Source: Comamonadaceae bacterium (GTDB taxonomy: Bacteria; Pseudomonadota; Gammaproteobacteria; Burkholderiales; Burkholderiaceae_C). From it: DNA of 11,372 nucleotides. Shown piece by piece: positions 1 to 5,576 of this stretch. A program made the position numbers and the translations under genes. Below the pieces are notes generated by a model that saw only the letters and a list, made by a program, of their open reading frames with translations, had not been told where the DNA came from and did not search any database. The DNA is taken from NCBI GenBank assembly GCA_013298415.1, contig JAAFHN010000041.1, forward strand, positions 1 to 11,372. Reading direction: 5' to 3'. Position 1 is the stretch's first letter, and the number at the start of each line of letters is the position of its first letter.

Positions 1-526
1 ACACGCCTGCAATGGTGAGCAAGCGGGGCCGCAGCACAAAATCCACATACTCGCGCACCGCCATTGGCGTGGTCCTGCTCGCATCAATTGGCAAGGCAAC
101 GAGCATCACCTCACCCATGATCGAGCTGATCGGCCCCATGCCCACGTGCGCCACGTCTGCGGGCAGTTGTTCGCGGGCCGCTGCCAAACGCTCGCCCACC
201 ATTTGCCGCGCGCGGTAAATGTCGGTCTTCCAGTCAAAAGTCACGTACACGAAACCCAAGCCAGCAGACGAAACGGAGCGCACCGCTTCCACGCCGGGAA
301 TGCCACTCATCGCAATTTCCAAAGGGATGGTGATGCGCTGCTCCACCTCTTCTGGGGCCATGCCGCCTGCTTCTGCTTGCAGGGTCACGGTGGGTTTATT
401 CAAGTCGGGGAACACGTCCACGGGCAGCTTGACGGCTGTGTAGCCGCCGTAGAGCAGCATCACGATCGCCAGGGCGAGCACCATCAGGCGGTTGTGGAGT
501 GCGCTGTGAAGAAGTTTTTCAAACAT
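1..526 (-). CDS. czcA: Heavy-metal efflux RND permease, CzcA-like, N-terminal part
   Basis: This is the first 175 codons of a proton-driven inner-membrane pump of the heavy-metal efflux (HME) branch of the RND superfamily; the rest lies beyond the left edge. Residues about 13-33 form the first membrane helix (LMVLALAIVMLLYGGYTAVKL), followed by the periplasmic porter domain with VDVFPDLNKPTV, MAPEEVEQRITIPLE, IPGVEAVRSVSS, TDIYRARQMVGERL and MGPISSIMGE, all typical HME landmarks. The ATG at 526 lies 10 bp after the adaptor stop codon, with AAGAG upstream as ribosome binding site. It is the last visible gene of a czcI-czcC-czcB-czcA order. The VFPDLNKPTV segment differs from the DAFPD-type version I recall for classical CzcA and CusA, so the metal (Zn/Co/Cd, Cu/Ag or other) cannot be assigned. 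The symbol denotes family only. Confidence 0.88.
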   Translation of the reverse strand, partial: MFEKLLHSALHNRLMVLALAIVMLLYGGYTAVKLPVDVFPDLNKPTVTLQAEAGGMAPEEVEQRITIPLEIAMSGIPGVEAVRSVSSAGLGFVYVTFDWKTDIYRARQMVGERLAAAREQLPADVAHVGMGPISSIMGEVMLVALPIDASRTTPMAVREYVDFVLRPRLLTIAGV

Positions 527-536
527 GGCGGCTCTT

Positions 537-2234
537 TCAGCGTACTTGGTTCACCAAGGCGCTGCCCTGGGTGACCACGCGGTCGCCTGATTTGAGGCCA
601 TCCGTCACCACCACGCGGGCACCATCCAGCAGGCTCCAGCGCACGGTGCGCGGCACGAACACCTCGGCTGCGGTATGGACCCACACCATGTCTTGGTTGC
701 TTGGGCTTTTCACGATGGCAGCGGTGGGCAGGCCGACTCCATTGGCCTTGACCGAGCCTTGCAGCAGCACCCGCAACGGCTGGTTGATCGCCAACTGATT
801 GGCAAGCGGCCCTGTGGGCTTGAACAGCAGCACTTTCGCGGCATCGCGCAAGGCAGGGGCAGCGCCCAGCGCTTGCAGTTGCACGGTTTGATTGCCGCTG
901 AGAGCCGCAAAGGCGGTTTGCGAGCCGTTCGCAGCCACCGCCTCAAAGGCGAGTGCTTCCACGCGCAACCGAGCTGGGTCAACGATTTCAAACACCAGCT
1001 CGCGCGCATCCACCACCTGGCCCGCTGCTGCGTTGGCAGTCATCACCACACCCGAAATCGGCGCGACCAGATTTTCGCTTGCACTCAACGCGGGCGCCGC
1101 AAACGCGGTGCGCTTTTGCGCGAGGCTCACTTCGGCTTTTGCCGCATCAATCTCCTTTTGCGCCACGATGCCTTCGAGTTGCTCCAGCCGCTTGAGCCGC
1201 GCTTGCGCCGCTTGCAGCTCCACTTGGCCTTGCGCCAGTTGCGACATTTGCGCGCTGCGCTCCAATGCATTCACCGTGAACCGCACCACTGCCAACACCT
1301 CGCCTTTTTTCACGCGCTGGCCCACTTGCGGCAGCCCACGCGCAGGAACTTCTAAGCGGCCCTGCTGCGTGGGCTGCACACGACCCAAGGCATTGCCATC
1401 GGCCACCACGCGGCCTTGCAGCTCCACTGTGGGCGCGTGGTCGGCCAGCTCCGCCATCTGCGTGCGCACGCCAAGCTGGCGCTGTGAGGGCTTTGGCAAA
1501 AACACACTGCCATCCGCCTGGCGCTTGGGCGAGTTGCCACCCGGTGCGGGCGCGGATTCATCGCCGTGGTCGTGGCCGGGGCCTGCCCATGCGGTGTCGG
1601 GCGCAGAGATCGCACCCAATGCCAGGAGCGCCAATGAGGCCGCAAAACCACGCGCTTTGCGTTTGCGCAGTGCAAGGCCCACAGCGGCAGCGAGCAGCAT
1701 GAGCACTGCACCCATCACCGCAGCTTTGGCCAGCGAGCCCGCGTGCGCCCACCAATCGGCCAACAGGCCGCCATGCGAATGCAGCGCGAGGGCAGAGACC
1801 GTGATCAGCGCCAGGTCGCCAGCGAGTAAATCAGAATCGCCGCCCGCCACCACGGTAAAAGCCATGGCCAAGGAGGCTGTTGCCGCAAAGGCGGGGCTTT
1901 CCAACAGGTAGATGCCGTCGGCCTGCGGCTTGGCTTCGAGCTTGGTGGTTTGGCCCCCCGCCTGGCTGATTTCCACCGCCAATGTGGCATTGATGACCGG
2001 CTCGTTGGTCGCATAGCGGTCCAGATGAATCTGCATCTGCTGGCCTTTCACGATGCCCACGAGTTCAAACAAATCGGAGTGCGCTGTCACTCGCGGACTG
2101 GCCACGCCGCTTACTAGGGGCGCTGCGTCGCCATGATCGTGGCCCGGGCCAGCATTTGCCGCCAAGGGTGTAATCGCTATATAAATCGCAGCAAACAATG
2201 CAATAAATATCTGGACAGAGGTGTGTTTTTTCAT
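537..2234 (-). CDS. czcB: RND efflux periplasmic adaptor (membrane fusion protein), CzcB-like, with N-terminal extension
   Basis: This 565-residue adaptor should link the inner-membrane RND pump to the outer-membrane factor. The C-terminal half is a normal adaptor: barrel/lipoyl strands at about 268-318 (VPARGLPQVGQRVKKGEVLA), an Ala/Gln/Lys/Glu-rich helical hairpin at about 322-375, the returning lipoyl half at 387-420 (LVAPISGVVMTANAAAGQVV) and a membrane-proximal end (GLKSGDRVVTQGSALV). The N-terminal 217 residues are extra. They comprise a signal peptide (1-28, cut before GPGHDHGD), a beta-rich domain (about 42-150), a membrane helix (about 170-189), a basic RKRKAR stretch and a second signal-like hydrophobic segment (196-217) ending AWA, followed again by GPGHDHGD. 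AAGGAG lies 8 nt before the ATG. The gene starts 11 bp after czcC. Its first 25 or so codons are AT-rich, unlike the rest. The His-rich motifs could bind metal, which is inference. The symbol denotes family. Confidence 0.85.
   Translation of the reverse strand: MKKHTSVQIFIALFAAIYIAITPLAANAGPGHDHGDAAPLVSGVASPRVTAHSDLFELVGIVKGQQMQIHLDRYATNEPVINATLAVEISQAGGQTTKLEAKPQADGIYLLESPAFAATASLAMAFTVVAGGDSDLLAGDLALITVSALALHSHGGLLADWWAHAGSLAKAAVMGAVLMLLAAAVGLALRKRKARGFAASLALLALGAISAPDTAWAGPGHDHGDESAPAPGGNSPKRQADGSVFLPKPSQRQLGVRTQMAELADHAPTVELQGRVVADGNALGRVQPTQQGRLEVPARGLPQVGQRVKKGEVLAVVRFTVNALERSAQMSQLAQGQVELQAAQARLKRLEQLEGIVAQKEIDAAKAEVSLAQKRTAFAAPALSASENLVAPISGVVMTANAAAGQVVDARELVFEIVDPARLRVEALAFEAVAANGSQTAFAALSGNQTVQLQALGAAPALRDAAKVLLFKPTGPLANQLAINQPLRVLLQGSVKANGVGLPTAAIVKSPSNQDMVWVHTAAEVFVPRTVRWSLLDGARVVVTDGLKSGDRVVTQGSALVNQVR
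1560..1583 (-). repeat. Second copy of the GPGHDHGD-coding 24-mer within czcB
   Basis: These eight codons encode GPGHDHGD (residues 218-225). The first copy is at 2127-2150 (residues 29-36). The two 24-mers match at 20 of 24 bases and all four differences are synonymous. Each copy directly follows a hydrophobic segment ending in a signal-peptidase-like site (ANA and AWA). Confidence 0.8.
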
Positions 2235-2245
2235 TTTTCTTCTCC

Positions 2246-3478
2246 TTAAAACACCATGCCAAGCGCATGGAGCCGTTTGAGTTCTAGGTTGGTGACCACG
2301 GCCGCTTGCTTTTGCACAGCAAAGGCGGCGTCCAGCCGCTCGCCATCGCTTTTGATACGAGCTTGCAAGTCGCGCTCACCCAGGCGGTAGGCGCGCTGCA
2401 CGAGAGCGTTGGCGGCGTCTTGGGCGCTGGCTACCTCGCCCAGCGCTTTGGCAAGGGTTTGCGCCGCTTCTAGGGCCAAACCTGCCTGCTCGGCTTGCTG
2501 TCTGAGGCCACGCAGGGTGGTCTGGTGAGCGATCTCGGCGGCGGCTTCATCGCGCTGGGCAGCGCTTGCCTTTGGTGCGCTTCGCACATCCAATTGCAGT
2601 GGGATCGACACGCCCACGCGCCAAACCGTGGCCGCTGTCGCGCCGAAAGCATCTCGCTCGCGCGCCAAGCCCGCGCTGTAGCGCATCGGCTCTTTTCGCT
2701 CCGCCTGCGCGAGGCCAACGCGCGCTTGAGCGAGCGCCAGCGCAGCCGCAGCGGCCTGGGCTTCGGGGTGATCCAGGCCCAGCTGGGCCAATGCAGGCGG
2801 CAACGCGCGCGGCAGCGCGGGCAGCGGCACCCACACGCCGAGGCCAGTTTTGCTTCGCCACGCGCTCAAAAGCGCAGCCACCGCCGCCTGAGCCTGCTGG
2901 CTTGCGCCCTGCGCCTGCAACACCGCCGCCTCGAGCACGATGGCATCCAGCCGTGGCGCATCGCCTGCATTCACCCGGCGATCCACCTCAGCTGCCAGCG
3001 CTTGCCAATGCGCCACCTTGGCCTCGGTGGCCTTGGCCTCCCAGCGAGCAAGCTCTGCCTGAGCCAGCAGCTCCAGCAGTTCGCCTTGCAGGCGATGCTT
3101 GAGTGCGGCTTGTTCGAGCTGCCAATGCCGCTCTTCAGCGCCAATTTGCTGCTGCTGGGCAGACTGCAAATTCGCCGGACTGAGCGCAGCGCTCACGCCC
3201 AGCTCCCAAACCCGCTTGCCGCCCGCGCCCACCAAGCCATCGCTGGTGTGGCCCAAGCTCAGCTCGGGTGAGTTCAGAAAGCGTAAGCGGCTTGCGGCAG
3301 CGCGCGCCGCCCAGTCGCCCTGCTGGGCTTGAGCGGCTTTTGCGGGGGCTGCAAGGGCGAAGGCCGCGTCTAAAGCTTGCGAAAAGCGCACGGCAGTTGG
3401 CACAGGCTGCGCCTGTGCAGCGGCCGAGGCGCAGACCAAAAGCAGCGCAAGCGCACTGCGTTGAATGCAAAAAGACAT
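2246..3478 (-). CDS. czcC: Outer-membrane efflux protein, TolC family, CzcC-like
   Basis: This 410-residue protein should be the outer-membrane exit duct of the pump. It begins with a signal peptide (about 1-22, hydrophobic LALLLVCASAAA, cut near AQA-Q). The rest is long, Ala/Gln/Glu/Arg-rich amphipathic helix typical of TolC-family proteins, in two similar halves (one through the LQGELLELLAQAELARWEAKA stretch, the other through AQARVGLAQAERK and ALEAAQTLAKAL), ending with LELKRLHALGMVF. The length of about 400 fits the CzcC group. I chose the ATG at 3478 because the signal peptide starts there; an in-frame GTG at 3517 would add 13 residues through a hairpin. Neither start has a clear Shine-Dalgarno sequence. 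czcB follows after 11 bp. The preceding czcI-like gene is 110 bp away, across three hairpins. The symbol denotes family. Confidence 0.87.
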   Translation of the reverse strand: MSFCIQRSALALLLVCASAAAQAQPVPTAVRFSQALDAAFALAAPAKAAQAQQGDWAARAAASRLRFLNSPELSLGHTSDGLVGAGGKRVWELGVSAALSPANLQSAQQQQIGAEERHWQLEQAALKHRLQGELLELLAQAELARWEAKATEAKVAHWQALAAEVDRRVNAGDAPRLDAIVLEAAVLQAQGASQQAQAAVAALLSAWRSKTGLGVWVPLPALPRALPPALAQLGLDHPEAQAAAAALALAQARVGLAQAERKEPMRYSAGLARERDAFGATAATVWRVGVSIPLQLDVRSAPKASAAQRDEAAAEIAHQTTLRGLRQQAEQAGLALEAAQTLAKALGEVASAQDAANALVQRAYRLGERDLQARIKSDGERLDAAFAVQKQAAVVTNLELKRLHALGMVF

Positions 3479-3487
3479 GAAAGAAAT

Positions 3488-3509
3488 CCGAAGTGAAACA
3501 AGACTTCGG
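3488..3509 (-). promoter_or_regulatory. Inverted repeat just upstream of czcC
   Basis: A perfect 7-bp inverted repeat (CCGAAGT, 8-nt loop, ACTTCGG) ends 9 nt before the czcC ATG. On the minus strand it is followed by ATTTCTTTC, a partly T-rich run. It sits where a ribosome binding site would be expected. It could be an operator, a hairpin limiting czcC translation, or a weak attenuator. The pairing is seen; the function is inferred. Confidence 0.5.
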
Positions 3510-3540
3510 CAGCGCACGATCAGCGCTTGGCTTGCCTAAG

Positions 3541-3562
3541 CGCCCCTTTTCGCCGAGGGGCG
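3541..3562 (-). repeat. GC-rich hairpin between czcI and czcC
   Basis: A 6-bp GC-only inverted repeat (CGCCCC / GGGGCG) with a 10-nt loop sits mid-spacer. It has no T-tract after it on the minus strand, so it is a poor intrinsic terminator. It may act with the flanking hairpins in mRNA processing or stability. Confidence 0.4.
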
Positions 3563-3588
3563 GGGGCAAAGGTCTCAGCCGGACGTGC

Positions 3589-3972
3589 TCACTGCCGCGA
3601 AGGGGCAGTGCTCAGCCACTTGGGGCGCTCGATGCGCTGGAACGTGCCCAATGGAGGCGCGATCTGCGCCGCTGAATGCCGCTCGGCTTGCGGTTCGGCA
3701 GATTGGCAAACAGAGCCCTCAGGCGCAAGCGCCACCAAATGCGTGTGCGCGCAGTGACTCGTGCAGGCGTCACAGTCGGGCGTGTGGCTCAAGGATGCTT
3801 CATCTAGCCCAGACTGGCTGAGTCCGTGGTCGTGACCACTGACACCCGCTCCGTGCACATGCACCGACTGGGAAGCGCTGGCCTCAACCCCATGAGCCGC
3901 GTCATGCACCAATGCCCAAGACCACTGCAAAGGCAGCAGGCAGAGCAAAAGGCAAACGATGAAGCGGCGCAT
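3589..3972 (-). CDS. czcI: CzcI-like small secreted His/Cys-rich metal-resistance protein
   Basis: This 127-residue protein begins with a signal peptide (MRRF, hydrophobic core 5-19, cut near WSWA at 20). The mature part is rich in possible metal ligands: histidines at 23, 27, 38, 40, 47, 49, 63, 73, 76 and 78, a GHDHG motif at 46-50 and the cysteine cluster PDCDACTSHCAHTH at 65-78. The MRRF signal, the WSWA site and the IERPKWL tail fit the CzcI proteins that precede czcCBA in betaproteobacteria, where CzcI is thought to modulate operon expression. The exact role is not settled and the match is from memory. It is the first gene of the operon, 110 bp before czcC, with no strong ribosome binding site. 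The alternative is an unrelated periplasmic metal-binding protein. Confidence 0.7.
   Translation of the reverse strand: MRRFIVCLLLCLLPLQWSWALVHDAAHGVEASASQSVHVHGAGVSGHDHGLSQSGLDEASLSHTPDCDACTSHCAHTHLVALAPEGSVCQSAEPQAERHSAAQIAPPLGTFQRIERPKWLSTAPSRQ
3590..3610 (-). repeat. Hairpin over the czcI stop codon
   Basis: A perfect 7-bp inverted repeat (CACTGCC / GGCAGTG) with a 7-nt loop covers the last czcI codons and most of its TGA. No T-run follows on the minus strand. A role in partial termination or 3'-end protection of a short czcI transcript is possible. Confidence 0.45.
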
Positions 3973-4002
3973 GCGACAGAGTCTATTCAGAACTGAAAAA
4001 CC

Positions 4003-4018
4003 TTACCGAAGCAGGCAA
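4003..4018. promoter_or_regulatory. Possible operator dyad near the czcI transcription start
   Basis: TTACC, a 6-base spacer and GGCAA form a near-dyad with one mismatched pair, directly abutting the putative -10 box of the czcI operon. A second dyad, TTCAG-AA-CTGAA, is at 3986-3997. Positions suit a metal-responsive regulator, but neither matches a consensus I recognise, and no regulator gene is in the window. Confidence 0.25.
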
Positions 4019-4046
4019 TTCTGCATCAAAACCTCGCTCTGTCCAA
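4018..4046 (-). promoter_or_regulatory. Candidate sigma-70 promoter of the czc operon
   Basis: On the minus strand TTGGAC (4041-4046) and CAGAAT (4018-4023) are separated by exactly 17 bp and lie about 45 nt before the czcI ATG, in the AT-richer gap after the ferredoxin gene. Each box is an imperfect match (CAGAAT agrees with TATAAT at 4 of 6). This gap is where an operon promoter is expected. Confidence 0.35.
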
Positions 4047-4059
4047 TCATTCAAATGCT

Positions 4060-4344
4060 TCAGTGCTGCGCAATAAATAGCATTTCGGGTGCAACCGGCC
4101 TACCGGTGAGCTGCGCGAACTTGAGCCACAGCACGGGCTTGGTTTCCACACGCTTGGGATCTACGGGGATGCAGGCCAAGGGGCAGACTTGCACGCACTG
4201 GGGTTCTTCGAAGTGGCCCACGCATTCGGTGCATTTGTCGGGGTTGATTTCGTAGATTTCTGCGCCAAGGTAGATGGCCTGATTTGGGCACTCGGGCTCG
4301 CACACATCGCAGTTGATGCACTCGTCCGTGATCATCAATGCCAT
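4060..4344 (-). CDS. 2[4Fe-4S] ferredoxin, YfhL/Allochromatium type
   Basis: This 94-residue cytoplasmic electron carrier has two [4Fe-4S] sites. The first motif is C9-x2-C12-x2-C15-x3-C19-P. The second is C38-x2-C41-x8-C50-x3-C54-P, with the long x8 loop typical of the Allochromatium vinosum (Alvin) class, plus an extra Cys58. Each motif contributes its fourth cysteine to the other cluster in this fold. The tail of about 35 residues after the clusters also fits the class. GGAG lies about 8 nt before the ATG. It follows coaD by 22 bp and is probably the last gene of an rsmD-coaD-fdx operon. Its redox partner cannot be read from the context. Confidence 0.93.
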   Translation of the reverse strand: MALMITDECINCDVCEPECPNQAIYLGAEIYEINPDKCTECVGHFEEPQCVQVCPLACIPVDPKRVETKPVLWLKFAQLTGRPVAPEMLFIAQH

Positions 4345-4366
4345 GTTGCTGCTCCAAAAAGCATGG

Positions 4367-4867
4367 TCATTCTCGGCCCAGACTGGCGATCTTGGCGCGC
4401 AGGGCTTGGGCCACGAGGGGGTTCACAAAGGCATCCACGTCGCCCGAGAGCGTGGCGATTTCGCGCACAAAGGTGCTGCTGATGAATTGGTATTGATCAC
4501 TCGGCGTGAGGAACACCGTTTCAGCCTCGGGCACCAGCTTGCGGTTCATGCCCGCGAGCTGAAATTCGTAATCAAAGTCGCTCACAGCGCGCAGGCCTCG
4601 CACGATGGCCTTGGCACCTTTTGCGCGCACAAAATCGCGCAGCAAACCTTGGTAGCTGTCCACCGTAACATGGCCGTAGCGAGTGGTAATTTGCCGCGCC
4701 ATGTCCATGCGCTCGGCCAGCGTGAATAGCGCCTTTTTGTGGTGACCAGCGGCTACTGCGACGATCACCGTGTCAAACAGCTCGCAGGCTCTGCGGATGA
4801 TGTCTTCGTGGCCAGAAGTCATCGGGTCAAAGGTGCCGGGGTAGATTGCGATGACGTGGTTGGCCAT
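4367..4867 (-). CDS. coaD: Phosphopantetheine adenylyltransferase
   Basis: CoaD transfers AMP from ATP to 4'-phosphopantetheine to make dephospho-CoA, the penultimate step of coenzyme A synthesis in the cytoplasm. The 166-residue product is close to the usual 160. It shows the nucleotidyltransferase start IAIYPGTFDPMTSGHEDII, with the T/HxGH motif as SGH, then VRGLRAVSDFDYEFQ, the substrate and oligomer region, and YQFISSTFVREIA, the ATP-binding ISSTxxR motif near the C-terminus. I chose the ATG at 4867 (MANHVIAIYPG) over an in-frame start at 4900, because family members begin only a few residues before the Tyr-Pro-Gly-Thr-Phe motif. It lies 49 bp after rsmD and 22 bp before the ferredoxin gene. 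Confidence 0.96.
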   Translation of the reverse strand: MANHVIAIYPGTFDPMTSGHEDIIRRACELFDTVIVAVAAGHHKKALFTLAERMDMARQITTRYGHVTVDSYQGLLRDFVRAKGAKAIVRGLRAVSDFDYEFQLAGMNRKLVPEAETVFLTPSDQYQFISSTFVREIATLSGDVDAFVNPLVAQALRAKIASLGRE

Positions 4868-4916
4868 GGGCGTTCTCGAATGTTGGGCGCACTCTAGCAA
4901 ATTTGGGGGTCGGGGG

Positions 4917-5576
4917 TCAGCTTTGCCGAACGAGCAGGTGCGCGTGAACCAAGCCTGCCTTGAGATGGCGGTGGATGACTAGGCCAAGGGCGCTTGCTTC
5001 GTCTTCGGTCAATGCTTTCGGCGCTTCCCAGTACACAAAGCCGCCTGGCACCACCGCTTTGGCAGCCGCTTCCAAGGCTTTGCTTGCCCAAGCGGCATCA
5101 AAGGGTGGATCGAGCAACACAAGTTCAAAAGCCGCCCGTTGCTGCGCCAAGATGCCCAAGCCGTCTGCGCGGCGCACTTGGGCGACGGCTGCGCAGCCCA
5201 AACGCTCGATGTGTTTGCCCAAAGCCTCGGCCAGCTTGGGCGATTGCTCCACCAGCAGCACCTGGGCCGCCCCGCGCGATGCGCACTCCAGCCCGAGCGC
5301 GCCCGTGCCTGCAAAAGCATCCAGGCAGCGCCAGCCGCTCAAGTCTTGGCCGAGCCAATTGAAAAGCGTTTCACGCACACGGTCGGGCGTGGGGCGCAGG
5401 CCGTCCACGGTAGGCACAGGCAGCTTGCTGCGCTTGTACAGCCCACCGATGATGCGCACCTCGCCAGGGGCTTGGCGCGGCGCAGCGGCTTTGGCGGAAG
5501 CTCGGCTCCTAGAATCGGGGCGCTGCGCGTCGCTCGGTTTCGCGCCTTTTTTTGACCCGAGTTTGGGTGGTTTCAT
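4917..5576 (-). CDS. rsmD: 16S rRNA (guanine966-N2)-methyltransferase
   Basis: RsmD methylates N2 of G966 in 16S rRNA during small-subunit assembly, using S-adenosylmethionine. The 219-residue product has a basic N-terminal extension (1-39), the family opening VRIIGG (40-45), LRPTPDRVRETLFNWLG (60-76), the SAM-binding motif LDAFAGTGALGLECASRGA (85-103) and the catalytic DPPF motif of N2-guanine methylases (156-159). The ATG at 5576 overlaps the ftsY ATG in a shared CATG. The frame stays open for another 85 codons, but that stretch is antisense to the ftsY linker and looks like a shadow. A GTG start at Val40 is possible but would leave almost nothing before the conserved core. No clear ribosome binding site precedes the ATG. 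It is followed by coaD. Confidence 0.93.
   Translation of the reverse strand: MKPPKLGSKKGAKPSDAQRPDSRSRASAKAAAPRQAPGEVRIIGGLYKRSKLPVPTVDGLRPTPDRVRETLFNWLGQDLSGWRCLDAFAGTGALGLECASRGAAQVLLVEQSPKLAEALGKHIERLGCAAVAQVRRADGLGILAQQRAAFELVLLDPPFDAAWASKALEAAAKAVVPGGFVYWEAPKALTEDEASALGLVIHRHLKAGLVHAHLLVRQS

Noticed and set aside
675..1911. Long plus-strand open frames of 226 and 339 codons
   Set aside because: They are antisense to the well-supported czcB adaptor, lack recognisable domains and show the Ser/Ala/Arg-rich composition of shadow frames in GC-rich DNA.
2495..3271. Plus-strand open frame of 258 codons
   Set aside because: It is antisense to czcC, has Arg/Gln/His-rich low-complexity composition and no motif.
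3523..3588. Possible repetitive element of the REP type in the czcI-czcC spacer
   Set aside because: Only one GC-rich hairpin is present here and no second copy occurs in the window, so a dispersed repeat cannot be supported.
4960..5574. Apparent 205-codon N-terminal extension of ftsY
   Set aside because: The frame is open only because it mirrors rsmD. FtsY proteins begin close to the MFSFFKRK sequence.
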